Source: Mycolicibacterium madagascariense
GTDB taxonomy: Bacteria > Actinomycetota > Actinomycetes > Mycobacteriales > Mycobacteriaceae
Direction of reading: 5' to 3'
Length of the DNA stretch: 64,000 nt
Assembly (NCBI RefSeq): GCF_010729665.1
Contig: NZ_AP022610.1
Coordinates: 2,728,001 to 2,792,000, forward strand
Position numbers and translations under genes: made by a program. The notes beneath the pieces are model-generated. The model saw nothing but the letters and a program-made list of their open reading frames with translations. It did not search any database and was not told where the DNA came from. Below are positions 38,958 through 52,200 of this stretch, piece after piece. Within the stretch, counting starts at the first letter, position 1. Every line of letters starts with the position of its first letter.

Positions 38958-40820
38958 GTGTCCGTACAGGGGTCCAGTGCCAGCGTCGGCGCCGTGGAAT
39001 CCGACCTGCAGGCCTGGCGGGCCGCCGTCGCCGGGGTGTTGGCCAAGAGTTCCCGCAAGGATCCCGCCGACCTCGGCGCGGCACCCGAGCGGTTGCTCGA
39101 CTCGCCGACCTACGAGGGTTTTCCGATCAGCCCCCTCTACACCGGGCGCGACGGATTGCCCGAACCGCCGTTGCCGGGACAGTGGCCCTACGTGCGCGGC
39201 GCCGACGCGCTGCGGGACGTGCGCGCGGGATGGGGGGTGGCCGAGGGCTTCCCCGCCGTCGGGCAGAACGTGGTCGCCGACGGGAACGGGGACGTGCTGG
39301 CCGCACTGTCCGACGGCGTCAGCGCCATGGTCCTGCGCGTGGGCGCCGACGGTGTCGACGTCGCGCATCTGGACCGTCTACTCGAAGGCGTGTTCCTCGA
39401 GCTGGTGCCGGTGATCGTCGAGGCGGGCGCCGACTACGTGGGCGCGGCCGACGCCCTGCTGGCCCTGGTGTCCGGCATGGCCGACGACGCCAAGCCCACC
39501 CTGTCGATCGACCTCGGCGCCGACCCACTGGCGGCGGCACTGACCGGCCGTGACGCCCCACCGATGAGCGGCGTCGTCGCGACCGCGTCGAGGGTTCTCG
39601 GGTTCGGCGGCGGCATCCGCGCCGTGACGGTGGACGGGGCGGGCCTGCACGACCTCGGGGCCAGTGCCTCCTGGGAGCTCGCCGGGGCGATCGCGGCGGG
39701 GGTCGCCTACCTGCGCGCGCTCTGCGACGGGGGCCTGGCGGTACCGGATGCCTTGCGGCAGATTGCCTTTCGCTTCGCGGCCGACGACGACCAGTTCATG
39801 ACCATCGCCAAGCTGCGGGCGGCCCGTCAGCTCTGGGCCAGGGTGGCCGAGGTCCTCGGGCAGCCCGACGCCGGCGCTGCCACGATTCACGCCGTCACGT
39901 CGCGGCCGATGATGACCCGGCGCGACCCGTGGGTGAACATGCTGCGCACCACACTCGCCGCGTTCGGTGCCGGCGTCGGCGGTGCGGACACCGTCCAGGT
40001 ATTCGAGTTCGACAGCGCCATCGAGGGCGGATTGGCCGGTGTCGCACGCAGTTTCGCCCGTCGGATGGCGCGCAACACCCAGCTGCTACTGCTCGAGGAA
40101 TCGCACGTGGGCCGCGTCCTCGATCCCGGCGGCGGGTCGTGGTTCGTCGAGGACCTGACGCGCTGCCTCGCCGAGCAGGCGTGGCACCACTTCCAGGATC
40201 TCGAATCCAGGGGAGGGTTCGAGGCGGCGGGCGGGCACCTCGCCGAGGAGATCGCCGCCGTGCGGAACCGGCGCGCCGAGGACGTCGCGCACCGGCGCAG
40301 GGCGCTGACGGGCGTCAACGAATATCCCAACCTCGCCGAGGCGCCGCTCGCCCCGCCGCATCCGACGCCCTCGGTGCACGCCTACGCCGCGGCATTCGAC
40401 GCGCTGCGCGACCGCTCCGACGCCTACCTCGCCGCCAACGGAGCGCGCCCGACGGCCCTGCTGCTGCCGCTGGGTCCGCTGGCCGAGCACAACGTCCGCA
40501 CGACGTTCGCCGCCAACCTGCTGGCGTCGGGCGGGGTGCAGAGCGTCAACCCCGGCACGCTGAGCCCGGCCGGCGTCGCGCAGGCCGCCGCGGAGGCGGG
40601 CCACCCCGCCGTCGCCGTCGTCTGCGGCACCGACGCGCGCTACGCCGAGGAGGTGTCCGACATCGTGGCGGCCGCCCACGCGGTGGGCATCGCCCACGTG
40701 TACCTCGCCGGGCCGGAGAAGGCGGTCGCCGACGCCGAGCACCGCCCCGATGACTACCTGACCGCCAAGATCGATGCGGTCGCCGCACTTTCGACCCTGC
40801 TCACCCGGTTGGGGGCCTGA
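38958..40820 (+). CDS. mutA: Methylmalonyl-CoA mutase small subunit
   Basis: Non-catalytic beta subunit of methylmalonyl-CoA mutase, 620 residues. The TIM-barrel substrate domain is similar to MutB ([27 protein letters not shown]). The C-terminal B12-like domain lacks the DxHxxG cobalamin motif, having [14 protein letters not shown] instead, as expected for this subunit. The GTG was chosen because AGGGAG lies 6 bases upstream; an ATG two codons earlier abuts that site. mutB starts one base after the stop. Confidence 0.95.
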   Translation: MSVQGSSASVGAVESDLQAWRAAVAGVLAKSSRKDPADLGAAPERLLDSPTYEGFPISPLYTGRDGLPEPPLPGQWPYVRGADALRDVRAGWGVAEGFPAVGQNVVADGNGDVLAALSDGVSAMVLRVGADGVDVAHLDRLLEGVFLELVPVIVEAGADYVGAADALLALVSGMADDAKPTLSIDLGADPLAAALTGRDAPPMSGVVATASRVLGFGGGIRAVTVDGAGLHDLGASASWELAGAIAAGVAYLRALCDGGLAVPDALRQIAFRFAADDDQFMTIAKLRAARQLWARVAEVLGQPDAGAATIHAVTSRPMMTRRDPWVNMLRTTLAAFGAGVGGADTVQVFEFDSAIEGGLAGVARSFARRMARNTQLLLLEESHVGRVLDPGGGSWFVEDLTRCLAEQAWHHFQDLESRGGFEAAGGHLAEEIAAVRNRRAEDVAHRRRALTGVNEYPNLAEAPLAPPHPTPSVHAYAAAFDALRDRSDAYLAANGARPTALLLPLGPLAEHNVRTTFAANLLASGGVQSVNPGTLSPAGVAQAAAEAGHPAVAVVCGTDARYAEEVSDIVAAAHAVGIAHVYLAGPEKAVADAEHRPDDYLTAKIDAVAALSTLLTRLGA

Positions 40821-40821
40821 C

Positions 40822-43113
40822 ATGACCACATCCGACGTGGCCGCCGACGCGGCACCAGCCACGAATCCCGGCATCCCCAGCTTCGCCGACGTGCCCCTGC
40901 ACGGCGACGAGCAGGGCGCGCCCGCGACCGAGGCCGCGGTCGCCGCGGCCATGACCGCCACCGCCGACGCGCATGGTCACACCGCCGAGCAGCTCGTCTG
41001 GACCACCCCCGAGGGCATCGACGTCAAACCCGTCTTCATCGCCGCGGACCGCGACGCCGCCGTCGCGGACGGCTACCCACTGGACACCCTTCCCGGCCTG
41101 CCGCCGTTCGTCCGCGGGCCGTACCCCACGATGTACGTCAACCAGCCGTGGACCATCCGCCAGTACGCCGGGTTCTCCACGGCCGCGGAGTCCAACGCGT
41201 TCTACCGACGCAACCTCGCGGCCGGACAGAAGGGCCTGTCGGTCGCCTTCGACCTGGCGACCCACCGCGGCTACGACTCCGACCACCCACGGGTGGCCGG
41301 CGACGTCGGAATGGCCGGTGTCGCCATCGATTCCATCCTCGACATGCGCCAGCTCTTCGACGGCATCGACCTGTCGACGGTGTCGGTGTCCATGACGATG
41401 AACGGCGCCGTGCTGCCGATCCTGGCGCTCTACGTCGCCGCCGCCGAGGAGCAGGGCGTGCCGCCGGAGAAGCTGGCGGGGACCATCCAGAACGACATCC
41501 TCAAGGAGTTCATGGTCCGCAACACCTACATCTATCCGCCCAAGCCGTCGATGCGCATCATCTCCGACATCTTCGGTTACACCAGCGCGAAGATGCCGAA
41601 GTACAACTCCATCTCGATCTCCGGCTACCACATCCAAGAAGCCGGTGCCACAGCCGATCTCGAGCTGGCCTACACGCTCGCCGACGGCGTGGAGTACATC
41701 AAGGCCGGGCTGGACGCCGGCCTGTCGATCGACACGTTCGCGCCGCGGCTGTCGTTCTTCTGGGGCATCGGGATGAACTTCTTCATGGAGGTCGCCAAGC
41801 TGCGCGCGGGCCGGCTGCTGTGGAGCGAACTCGTCGCGCAGTTCGACCCGAAGAACGACAAGTCGAAGTCCCTGCGCACCCACTCGCAGACCTCGGGGTG
41901 GTCGCTCACCGCGCAGGATCCGTTCAACAACGTCGCGCGCACGTGCGTCGAGGCCATGGCGGCCACGCAGGGCCACACGCAGTCGCTGCACACCAACGCC
42001 CTCGACGAGGCGCTGGCACTGCCGACCGACTTCTCGGCCCGCATCGCCCGCAACACCCAGCTGCTGCTGCAGCAGGAGTCCGGCACGACGCGGCCGATAG
42101 ACCCTTGGGGCGGTTCGTATTACGTGGAGTGGCTGACCCACCAGCTGGCCGAGAAGGCCCGCGCCCACATCGCCGAGGTGGCCGAACACGGTGGCATGGC
42201 CCAGGCCATCGACGAGGGCATTCCGAAGCTGCGCATCGAGGAGGCCGCCGCGCGGACGCAGGCCCGCATCGACTCCGGCGCGCAGACCGTCATCGGCATC
42301 AACAAGTACCAGGTGGACTCCGACCAGGAGGTCGAGGTCCTCAAGGTCGAGAACAGCAGGGTGCGGGCCGAGCAGATCGCCAAGCTCGAGCAGCTGCGTG
42401 CCGACCGCGACGAGGCGGCCACCGCAGCCGCCCTGGCCGAATTGACAAGGGCCGCAGGCGCTTCCGGCCTCGCGGGGGAGGATGGCCTGGGGAACAACCT
42501 GATGGCGCTGGCGATCGCGGCGGCGCGGGCCAAGGCGACCGTCGGGGAGATCTCCGGCGCCATGGAGAAGGTCTACGGACGCCACCAGGCCGAGATCCGC
42601 ACCATCGCAGGCGTCTACCGGGACGAAGTGGGGAAGGGGCACGACGTCGATCACATCCGCAGGGCCACCGACCTCGTCGAGAAGTTCGCCGAAGCCGACG
42701 GCCGCAGGCCGCGTATCCTGGTCGCGAAGATGGGTCAGGACGGGCACGACCGCGGCCAGAAGGTCATCGCGACGGCGTTCGCCGACATCGGGTTCGACGT
42801 GGACGTCGGTTCGCTGTTCTCCACGCCGGACGAGGTGGCCCGCCAGGCCGCGGACAACGACGTGCACGTCGTCGGCGTATCCTCCTTGGCCGCAGGACAT
42901 CTCACGCTGGTGCCCGCACTGCGCGACGCCCTGGCCGAGGTGGGCCGACCCGACATCATGGTCGTCGTCGGCGGCGTGATCCCGCCCGGTGACTTCGACG
43001 AGCTGTACGCCGCGGGCGCCACCGCCATCTTCCCGCCGGGCACGGTCATCGCCGACGCGGCGGTCGGTCTGCTGCAGACGCTGGCCGAGCGGCTTGATCA
43101 TGACCTGAGCTAG
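40822..43113 (+). CDS. mutB: Methylmalonyl-CoA mutase large (catalytic) subunit
   Basis: Adenosylcobalamin-dependent catalytic subunit of 763 residues. It interconverts methylmalonyl-CoA and succinyl-CoA. The substrate barrel includes [20 protein letters not shown] near residue 100. The C-terminal B12 domain has the lower axial ligand His642 in QDGHDRG. It works in propionate breakdown and also as a source or sink for methylmalonyl-CoA, the extender for methyl-branched lipids. It ends directly against the meaB ATG. Confidence 0.97.
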   Translation: MTTSDVAADAAPATNPGIPSFADVPLHGDEQGAPATEAAVAAAMTATADAHGHTAEQLVWTTPEGIDVKPVFIAADRDAAVADGYPLDTLPGLPPFVRGPYPTMYVNQPWTIRQYAGFSTAAESNAFYRRNLAAGQKGLSVAFDLATHRGYDSDHPRVAGDVGMAGVAIDSILDMRQLFDGIDLSTVSVSMTMNGAVLPILALYVAAAEEQGVPPEKLAGTIQNDILKEFMVRNTYIYPPKPSMRIISDIFGYTSAKMPKYNSISISGYHIQEAGATADLELAYTLADGVEYIKAGLDAGLSIDTFAPRLSFFWGIGMNFFMEVAKLRAGRLLWSELVAQFDPKNDKSKSLRTHSQTSGWSLTAQDPFNNVARTCVEAMAATQGHTQSLHTNALDEALALPTDFSARIARNTQLLLQQESGTTRPIDPWGGSYYVEWLTHQLAEKARAHIAEVAEHGGMAQAIDEGIPKLRIEEAAARTQARIDSGAQTVIGINKYQVDSDQEVEVLKVENSRVRAEQIAKLEQLRADRDEAATAAALAELTRAAGASGLAGEDGLGNNLMALAIAAARAKATVGEISGAMEKVYGRHQAEIRTIAGVYRDEVGKGHDVDHIRRATDLVEKFAEADGRRPRILVAKMGQDGHDRGQKVIATAFADIGFDVDVGSLFSTPDEVARQAADNDVHVVGVSSLAAGHLTLVPALRDALAEVGRPDIMVVVGGVIPPGDFDELYAAGATAIFPPGTVIADAAVGLLQTLAERLDHDLS

Positions 43114-44091
43114 ATGGATCCCTCCCAGCTCGCAGAGGCCGTTCGCGGCGGCGACCGTTCGGCGCTGGCCAGAGCGATCACGCTCGTCGAGTCGACGAGG
43201 ACCGACCACCGGGCGCGGGCGCAACGGCTGCTGATGGAGCTGATGCCCGAGGCGGGCAGCGCGGTGCACGTCGGCATCACCGGCGTGCCGGGGGTGGGCA
43301 AGTCGACGACCATCGAGGCGCTCGGCATGTACCTCATCGAGCAGGGCCACCGGGTGGCCGTACTCGCCGTCGACCCGTCCTCGACGCGGACGGGCGGTTC
43401 CATCCTCGGGGACAAGACCCGGATGGCCCGGCTCGCGGTCAGCCCCGAGGCCTACATCCGGCCGTCTCCCACGTCGGGCACGCTCGGCGGGGTGGCGAAG
43501 GCCACCAGGGAGACGATCGTGCTCCTGGAGGCGGCCGGCTACGACGTCGTGCTCGTCGAGACGGTGGGCGTCGGGCAATCCGAGGTGACGGTCGCCAACA
43601 TGGTCGACACCTTCGTGTTCCTGACGCTCGCCCGCACCGGCGACCAACTGCAGGGCATCAAGAAGGGCGTGCTCGAACTCGCCGACGTCGTGGTGGTGAA
43701 CAAGGCCGACGGCGAGCACGCGACCGAGGCGAAGGCGGCGGCGCGCGAGCTCGGTGGCGCCATTCGTCTGCTCTATCCGCGTGAAACACTATGGCGCCCA
43801 CCGGTATTGACGATGAGCGCTCTGACGGGCACCGGCTTGTCCGAGCTGTGGGAGACGGTGCTGCGGCATCGGCAGGTGCTCACCGAGGCGGGGGAGTTCG
43901 ACACGCGGCGGCGCACGCAGCAGGTCGAGTGGATGTGGTCGATGGTGCGCGACGCCATGCTCGACCGGGTGACGTCCAACGCCGCGGTGCGGGCCATGCG
44001 CGCCGACGTCGAACAGCGGGTCCGCGACGGGGATCTGACGGCCGCGCTGGCCGCCCAGGAGATCCTCGACGCCGTCGACCGGGCGCCCTGA
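43114..44091 (+). CDS. meaB: Methylmalonyl-CoA mutase-associated GTPase MeaB
   Basis: G3E P-loop GTPase of 325 residues that protects and reloads the mutase cobalamin cofactor. Walker A GVPGVGKS is at residues 57-64. Switch and base-specific segments follow ([26 protein letters not shown]). It has no spacer from mutB, completing a mutA-mutB-meaB operon. Older names for the family (ArgK, LAO transport ATPase) reflect a misassignment. ATG start. Confidence 0.96.
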   Translation: MDPSQLAEAVRGGDRSALARAITLVESTRTDHRARAQRLLMELMPEAGSAVHVGITGVPGVGKSTTIEALGMYLIEQGHRVAVLAVDPSSTRTGGSILGDKTRMARLAVSPEAYIRPSPTSGTLGGVAKATRETIVLLEAAGYDVVLVETVGVGQSEVTVANMVDTFVFLTLARTGDQLQGIKKGVLELADVVVVNKADGEHATEAKAAARELGGAIRLLYPRETLWRPPVLTMSALTGTGLSELWETVLRHRQVLTEAGEFDTRRRTQQVEWMWSMVRDAMLDRVTSNAAVRAMRADVEQRVRDGDLTAALAAQEILDAVDRAP

Positions 44092-44161
44092 ATGACGCAC
44101 AGCTACGCGTTTTGCTAACGAATCCGTAACCCCGCACTGTTTGCCAGAGCTCAGGTGAACA

Positions 44162-45463
44162 ATGGCAGACGTGACGCAGGCCATACGTCGGGAGCGCAGC
44201 GCGGCGCTTCCCGGGGATGCCGAGGACTCGGCTCTACCGCGCAACGTCCGCGGGGCGGCCGATCCCCACTTCGCGCTCGTCGTCAACGCCTTCTCCCGGC
44301 TGTTCCCGCACCGTCGCCTCGGTGGTGGCGCGCTCGCGGTGTACCTCGACGGTCAGCCGGTCGTCGACGTCTGGACCGGGTGGGCCGACCGGCGGGGCCG
44401 GCGGCCGTGGACCGCCGACACCGGCGCGATGGTGTTCTCGGCGACGAAGGGCATGGCGTCCACGGTCATTCACCGCCTCGCCGACCGCGGTCTGATCGAC
44501 TACGACGCCCCCGTCGCGGAGTACTGGCCGGCGTTCGGCGCCAACGGCAAGGCGGCCGTGACGGTGCGCGAGCTGATGCGCCACCGCGCCGGGCTGTCCC
44601 AGCTCAACGGCGCCACCGGTACGGACCTGATGGACCACCTGCTCATGGAGGAGCGTCTGGCCGCCGCGCCCATGGGCTGGCTGAAGGGCCGGCCGTCCTA
44701 CCACGCGCTGACCTACGGCTGGCTGATGTCGGGGCTGGCCAGGGCCGTCACCGGCCGCGGAATGCGGGAGCTGTTCCGCACCGAACTCGCCGGACCGCTC
44801 GACACCGACGGCCTGCATCTCGGCCGGCCGCCCCGCGACGCCCCCACCCAGCCGGCGCGCATCATCGGGCCGCAGAGCCGACTGCAGAATCCGGTGTTCA
44901 ACCACGTCGCTCCTCGCATCGCCGCCCTGCCGTTCAGCGGGGGCTTCGGGTCGATGTACTTCCCCGGCATGAAGGCCACCGTCCAGGGCGACATCTCGCT
45001 GCTGGACACCGAACTGCCCGCCGCCAACGGCGTGGCGACGGCACGTGCGCTGGCCCGTGTCTACGGCGCGATCGCCAACCGCGGCCGGATGGACGGTCGG
45101 CAGTTCCTGTCCTCGGAGCTGGTGGACGGTCTGACCGGGCGCCCGAGCCTGCACCTCGACGGCGGTCTCATCATGCCGCTGTCGTTCCATCTCGGGTATC
45201 ACGGCCTGCCCCTGCCCGGTGTGCTGCCGGGGTTCGGCCACGTGGGGCTCGGCGGTTCCCTGGGCTGGGCCGATCCAGCCAGCGGATTGGCCTTCAGCTT
45301 CGTCCACAACCGGCTGCTGACGCCGTTCGTGCTGAGCGATCAGGCCGGGTTCGTCGCGATGGCGGCACTGATCCGGCGCGCGGCCGCGCACGCCCGTCGC
45401 GAGGGTGTCACGGCGATCCCGAACCTCGGCGCACCGTTCTCCGGACTGTCCACGGCGGTGTGA
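44162..45463 (+). CDS. lipL: Beta-lactamase-family esterase LipL
   Basis: 433-residue serine hydrolase of the class C beta-lactamase/penicillin-binding esterase family. The SxxK motif is Ser93-Ala-Thr-Lys96 (VFSATKGMAS). The second-site Tyr segment is LTYGWLMSGL. A C-terminal HVGLGGSLGWADP segment carries the family Gly-rich HxG-like element. No clear signal peptide. Known LipL is a cell wall-associated esterase in M. tuberculosis. It follows meaB after 70 bases. Downstream is the long gene-free stretch before the PKS. Confidence 0.92.
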   Translation: MADVTQAIRRERSAALPGDAEDSALPRNVRGAADPHFALVVNAFSRLFPHRRLGGGALAVYLDGQPVVDVWTGWADRRGRRPWTADTGAMVFSATKGMASTVIHRLADRGLIDYDAPVAEYWPAFGANGKAAVTVRELMRHRAGLSQLNGATGTDLMDHLLMEERLAAAPMGWLKGRPSYHALTYGWLMSGLARAVTGRGMRELFRTELAGPLDTDGLHLGRPPRDAPTQPARIIGPQSRLQNPVFNHVAPRIAALPFSGGFGSMYFPGMKATVQGDISLLDTELPAANGVATARALARVYGAIANRGRMDGRQFLSSELVDGLTGRPSLHLDGGLIMPLSFHLGYHGLPLPGVLPGFGHVGLGGSLGWADPASGLAFSFVHNRLLTPFVLSDQAGFVAMAALIRRAAAHARREGVTAIPNLGAPFSGLSTAV

Positions 45464-46235
45464 CGCCGTTACCCGCACGGGTCGGGCGCGACTTTCGCCT
45501 GAACAGCACGTTCGATCCACACCGGCAACGGGTGTTGTCAGTTCGAAGACGTTGTGACACAGCGGGTTTGGCCGCGGCGCCGGTCCGAGCGGCCAGCTCG
45601 GCGTCGGCCTGGGGCCGCGGGTGCCGAGGTCGTTGCAGATGAACCGCAAAATGCTTCTGGCGTTACCGGCCAGACAATTGCCAGTCTCGTAAGGAAACTC
45701 GCCGTCTGGTTCGGACGTCTTCGACGACCCACCTCCACGTGACGCGTCTGACATCGCGGGAATCATCGCCGGACAGGCTAAATGGCTATGATTTGATCCG
45801 CGATGCTGGACTGGGAGCTCGTCAGACTCTGGTGAATGACCGGCTAACAGCTAGTTGCGAGAATGTTCATTCGATTGCTAAAAATAGCTGTGGCGAACGG
45901 TTCTCGGTGGTCAACGTCGACTTTTTCAGTTTGCTGGGGGCGGGGGAATTCGCTGTTTCTGCAGCGTATGCACGCAAACCTCGTTGATGGGACGAATAGG
46001 TAGCTGTCGGTGTAGTGTCCCGACCGACGAAACTTGAAGTGGAAAGGGCGGTAGGGGATTTGCCGAATATTTTCGTACTAAAAGTTCGTAGCGGTAGCTG
46101 GGTTCGGGACAACTAGACCCCCTGCCGATTAGCAGCAACGAAGGCAATCCGGAATTTCTGCAGCGTCGCAGTCCACGATCTTGCCATCACCAGGTGCTCG
46201 GATCCTGGACAGTTCATGGGAGAGGATGAAGCCAA
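45464..46235 (+). other. Gene-free, comparatively AT-rich spacer before the PKS locus
   Basis: 772 bases without a convincing gene. GC falls to about 52% over 45781-46140 by hand count, against nearly 70% around it. A short hairpin ACCCG-CA-CGGGT (45471-45482) lies just after lipL. The 8-base arms TGTCCCGA (46016-46023) and TCGGGACA (46104-46111) form a long-range inverted repeat. An 82-codon open frame at 45739-45987 has no family features. The stretch probably holds the promoter and control sites for the glycolipid locus. No tRNA or riboswitch was recognised. Confidence 0.6.
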
Positions 46236-49200
46236 GTGGCAGAGGCACGGGTCTCGGCAGTAGCTGTCATCGGCATGGGTTGCCGACTTCCCGGAGGAAT
46301 CGATTCCCCGGAAGGCCTGTGGGCCGCACTGCTGCGCGGTGACGACACCGTGACCACGGTTCCCCTGGACCGCTGGGACGCCGAGGAGTACTACGACCCC
46401 GAGCCGGGTGTGCCTGGCCGTTCGGTGTCGAAGTGGGGCGCCTTCCTCGACGACGTCGCCGGGTTCGACGCCGACTTCTTCAACATCAGCGAGCGCGAGG
46501 CGACGTCGATCGACCCGCAGCACCGGCTGCTCCTGGAGACGGCCTGGGAGGCCGTCGAACACGCGGGCATCGACCCCGCGACGATCGCCTCGTCGGTCAC
46601 GGGCGTCTTCGTGGGCATGACCCACGCCGACTACCAGCTGGTGGCCGTGGACGCCAACGCGGTCGAAGGGCCCTACGGCTTCACCGGAAACAACTTCAGC
46701 CTGGCGTCCGGACGCATCGCCTACCACCTCGGCGTGCACGGACCCGCCTACACCGTCGACTCCGCCTGCTCCTCGAGCCTGCTCGCCGTCCACATGGCCT
46801 GCCGCAGCCTGCACGACGGCGAGAGCGATCTCGCGCTGGCCGGTGGCGTCTCGATCATGCTCGAGCCCAGGAAGATGTCCTCCGGCTCGGCACAGGGCAT
46901 GCTGTCGCCGACCGGCAGGTGCCACGCCTTCGACGTCGACGCCGACGGCTTCGTGTCGGGTGAGGCGTCGGCCGTGCTGCTGCTCAAGCGTCTCGACGAC
47001 GCGCTCGCCGACGGAGACCGCGTGCTCGCGGTGATCCGCGGCACGGCCGCCAACCAGGACGGCCACACCGTCAACATCGCCACCCCCTCGCGCGACGCGC
47101 AGGTGACCGTCTACCAGTCCGCTCTCGCGGCGGGCGGCGTCGATCCCGCGACCGTCGGCTTCGTGGAGGCCCACGGCACCGGGACGCCGGTCGGCGATCC
47201 CATCGAGTTCGCGAGCCTGGCAGCTGTCTACGGCACCGCGGGGCCCGTCGCACTGGGTTCGGCGAAGACCAACTTCGGCCACGGCCAGTCGGCGTCCGGC
47301 GCGGTCGGGCTGATGAAGGCCATCCTGGCGTTGCAGCACGGCTCGGTGCCCAAGAACCTGCACTTCAGCGCCATGCCGGAGGAAATGACCCGGATCGACA
47401 CGAACCTCTTCGTGCCGCAGGAGGAGACGCCGTGGCCGGTGCAGGGCGACCACCCGCGCCGCGCCGCCGTCTCGTCGTACGGGCTGTCGGGCACCAACGT
47501 GCACGCCGTCCTCGAGCAGGCGCCCGCAGGTGCGGCCACCCGAGTGGTCGAACCGGCCGACGCCCCCCGGCACACCGCGTCCGGTCCGCACCTGTTCCCG
47601 CTGTCGGCCACCTCGGCCGACGAACTGCGGCGCACCGCGGGTCGGCTCGCCGACTGGCTCGAGGCCCGCGGTGAGGTCGCCGACCCCGCGACCGACGTCG
47701 CCGATCTGGCCTACACGCTGGCTCGCCGCCGTGCCCACCGCCCGGTGCGCACCGTCGTGCTGGCCCACGACCACGACGAGCTCGTCACCGCACTGCGCGA
47801 GGTCGCCGACGGCGACCTGCCGTATGACGCCGCCGTCGACAAGGGTGAGCGCGGCCCGGTGTGGGTGTTCTCCGGCCAGGGTTCGCAGTGGGCGGGCATG
47901 GGCGCCGGCCTGCTCGCCTCCGAGCCGGTGTTCGCCGAGACGATCGCCACGCTGGAACCGCTGATCGCCGCGGAGTCCGGCTTCTCGGTCACCGAGGCGC
48001 TGTCGTCCCCGGAGGTGGTGACCGGGATCGACCGCGTCCAGCCGACGGTGTTCGCCGTCCAGGTGGCACTCGCCGCGGCCATGCGGGCGCACGGCGTGGT
48101 GCCCGGTGCGGTCATCGGCCACTCGATGGGTGAGGTCGCGGCCGCCGTGGTCGCCGAGGCCCTCTCGCTCGAAGACGGCGTGAAGGTCATCTGCCGCCGC
48201 TCGACGCTGATGGCGACCGTCGCCGGTTCCGGCGCGATGGCGTCGGTGGAACTGCCTGCGCAGCAAGTGCTCTCGGAGCTGGCCGCGCGCGGCGTCAACG
48301 ACGTCGTCCTGTCGGTGGTCGCCTCGCCGCAGTCCGCCGTCGTCGGCGGCGCCAAGGAGTCCATCCGCCAGCTGGCCGCCGAATGGGAGGCGCGCGGCGT
48401 GATGGCGCGCGAGGTCGCGGTCGACGTCGCGTCGCACTCCCCGCAGGTCGACCCCATTCTCGACGACCTGACCGAGGCGCTCGAGGACCTGTCGCCGATG
48501 GAGCCGACGCTGCCGTACTACTCGGCGACGCTGTACGACCCGCGCGACCCCGCCGACTTCGACGCCTACTACTGGGCGGACAACCTGCGGCACGCCGTGC
48601 GCTTCGCGGCCGCCGTCCAGGCCGCGCTCGAGGACGGCTTCCGCGTGTTCGGCGAGCTCTCGCCGCATCCGCTGCTCACCTACGCCGTGGACCAGAACGC
48701 CCGCAGCATGGACGTCACGATGGTGGCGCTGGCCAGCATGCGGCGCGACCAGGAGCTACCCCACGGACTCCTCGGGTTCCTCGCCGCGCTGCACAGCGCG
48801 GGCGCGGCCATCGACTACGCCGCCACCTGGCCCGGCGGGGCCCTGGTCGACGCCCCCCTGCCCACCTGGACCCGGCGCCACCTGATCCTGGATCGCGAAT
48901 CCCAGGAGCAGGGCGCCGCCACCGTGGCCGTGCATCCGCTCCTCGGGGCGCACGTGCGGCTGCCGGAGGATCCCGAACGCCACGTCTGGCAGTCCGACGT
49001 CGGCACCGATGCCCAGCCGTGGCTCGCCGACCACCAGGTGCACGGCGTCGCCGCGCTCCCCGGCACGGCGTACTGCGAGATGGCGCTGGCCGCCGCCAGG
49101 ACCGTCCTCGGCGAGGCGTCCGAGGCCCGCGACATCGTGTTCCACGACCTGCTGCTGCTGCAGGAGCACACGCCCATCTCCGCGGTCGCGTCGCTGACCT

Positions 49201-52200
49201 CCGACGGGTTCCTCGACTTCCAGGTGACGACCAGGGACGAAGGGCAGGAGACCCGCCGCGCGGGTGCCGTGCTGCACGCCGTCGACGAGGTCGTAGAACC
49301 CCCGTCCTACGACGTCGACGCGCTACTCGCCGCACATCCGGTGGAGCTGCCGGGCGCCGAACTGCGCGACTGGTACGACGTCAGGGGCATCCAGTACGGG
49401 CCCGCTTTCGCGGGCCTCACCAGCGCCCACACCACCGAGGGGCCTGGCGGCTCGGTGTTCGCCACCGTTGCGCTGCCCGGTTCGATCCGGTCGCAGCAGG
49501 GCGCCTACGGGATCCACCCCGCGCTGCTGGACGTCTGCTTCCAGGCCGTCGGCGCCCATCCCGACCTCCACGGTGACCACACCGGCACGCTGATGCTGCC
49601 GCTCGGCGTGCGGACGCTGCGCGCGCACGCGTCGACGCGCAACGCGCACTACTGCTACGTGCAACTGGTGAGCGCCAGCCCGGACGCGGTCGAGGTGAAC
49701 GTCGACGTGCTCGACGAACACGGTGCCGCGCTGCTGACCGTCGGCGGCCTGCGCCTGGGCACCGGCGTCTCCGAGCAGGGCCAGCGCGACAAGCGTCTCA
49801 ACGAGCGGCTGCTGACCATCGACTGGCGCCACCTCGAGACGCCTGCCGCCGACGTGGTGGGCTCGGGCAACTGGCTGCTGATCAACACCTCCGACGAGTC
49901 GGACATGTTCGCCTACGAACTCGCCGACGTGCTGAAGGCCGGCGAGGCCGACGTCACGACGCTGGCGTGGCGCGCCGGGGACGACCACCACGCGAACGCC
50001 GAGGCACTCCGCAAGGCGCTCGAGGCCCGGCAGAGCGTCGGCGTCGTCGTGATTCAGGATCCGGCCGGCTCCGGCCGCGACGTCGTGGGCGACGGTGCCG
50101 ACCACGTGCGCCACCTGGTCCGCATCGCGCGGGTCCTGCCGGACGTGCCCGGCGAACCGCCGCGGCTGTACGTGCTGACCCGCGGTGCACAGGCGGTACT
50201 GCCCGGTGAGGTTCCCAACCTCGCTCAGGGTGGGCTGCGCGGCCTGGTCCGGGTGATCGGCATGGAGCATCCGCGCATGCATCCGACGCAGATCGACGTG
50301 GACGACGCGACCGACGTCAGGCTCGTCGGCGCCGAGCTGCTGTCGGCCTCCGAGGAGGACGAGACGGCATGGCGTGACGGCCAGTACTACGCCGCGCGCC
50401 TCAACGTCACCCCGCTGCAGGCCGACGAGCGGCACACCACCGTGGTGCACCCCGAGCGCGAGGGCATGCGCCTGCAGATCCGCACCCCCGGTGACCTGCA
50501 GTCCGCCGAGCTCGTCGCCTACGACCGCATCCCGCCCGGCCCGGGCCAGATCGAGGTGGCCGTGTCCGCGTCCAACCTCAACTTCGCCGACGTGCTCGTC
50601 GCCTACGGTCGCTACCCCTCCTTCGAGGGCCGACTGCCCCAGCTGGGCGCCGACTTCGCGGGCGTCGTCACTGCGGTCGGGCCCGGCGTCACCGACCACG
50701 CGATCGGGGACCGGGTCGCCGGCATCTCGGCGACGGGTGCCTGGTGCACCTTCGTCACCTGCGATGCCAACCTGGCCGTGCGCATCCCCGAGGAACTGCC
50801 CGACGCCACCGCGGCGGCCGTGCCCAGCGCGCACGCCACGGCGTGGTACTCGCTGCACAACCTGGCCAGGATCGCGGCGGGGGAGAAGGTCCTGATCCAC
50901 TCGGCCACCGGCGGTGTGGGTCTGGCCGCGGTGGCCATCGCCAAGGCCGCCGGAGCCGAGATCTTCGCGACCGCGGGCACGCCCGCCAAGCGCGCGATGC
51001 TCACCGAGATGGGCATCGCGCACGTCTACGACTCGCGCAGCGTCGAGTTCGCCGACCAGATTCGCGCGGACACCGACGGCTACGGCGTCGACGTCGTGCT
51101 CAACTCGCTGCCCGGCGCGGCGCAGCGGGCCGGTCTGGAACTGCTCACCTTCGGCGGCCGGTTCGTCGAGATCGGCAAGCGCGACATCTACGGCGACACC
51201 AAGCTCGGGCTGTTCACCTTCCGGCGCAACCTGTCGTTCCATGCCGTCGACCTCGCCCTGCTCGCACTGGTCCAGCCGGACACGCTGCGGTCGGTGCTCG
51301 ACGACGTCTTCCAGGCGATCGCCGACGGGGTGCTCCCGCAGCCGCAGACCACGCACTACCCACTGGCCAACGGCGCCAACGCCATTCGTGCGATGGGCGC
51401 GGCCGAGCACACCGGCAAGCTGGTGCTCGACGTGCCGCGCACCGGGCAGTTCGCCGCGGTCGTCCCCGCCGACCGGGCGCCCGCGTTCCGGTCCGACGGT
51501 GCGTACGTCGTCACCGGCGGCCTGGGCGGGCTCGGGCTCTTCCTCGCCGAGAAGATGGCCGCCGCCGGCTGCGGACGCATCATCCTCAACGGTCGGTCCG
51601 CGCCGAGCCAGGACGCGCTGCGCGTGGTGGAGCGGCTGCGTCGCTCCGGCACCGAGGTCGAGGTCGAACTCGGCGACGTCGCCGAGGCGGCCACGGCGGG
51701 TCGGCTCGTCAGCGCGGCCACGGCCACCGGGATGCCGCTGCGTGGCGTGCTGCACGCCGCGGCCGTGGTGGAGGATGCCACGCTCGGCAACATCACCGAC
51801 GATCTCGTCGAGCGCGACTGGGCTCCCAAGGCCATGGGCGCGTGGCGTTTGCACGAGGCCACGACGGCCGCGCCGCTGGACTGGTTCTGCTCGTTCTCCT
51901 CGGCGGCCGCGATGGTCGGCTCACCGGGTCAGGGCGCGTACGCGGCCGCGAACAGCTGGGTGGATTCGTTCAGCCGGTGGCGGCGGGCCCAGGGCCTGCC
52001 CGCCCAGGCGGTGGCGTGGGGTGCCTGGGCGCAGATCGGCGCGGGCCAGGCCATGGCCGACAACGACGGCATGGCCATCGACCCCGAGGACGGCGCCTAC
52101 GCCTTCGACACGCTGGTCCGCCACACCAGGACCTACAGCGGGTACGCGCCCGTGGCGGGCGCCGCGTGGCTGACCGCGTTCGCGCAGACCAGCCCGTTCG

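Noticed and set aside
45739..45987. An 82-codon open frame in the AT-rich spacer
   Set aside because: No ribosome site, no domain, and codon use unlike neighbouring genes. Kept as part of the gene-free spacer.
46113..51854. Two minus-strand open frames of 851 and 843 codons opposite the PKS (46113-48668 and 49323-51854)
   Set aside because: Both are antisense shadows of PKS codons. The plus strand has all six PKS domains with catalytic residues.
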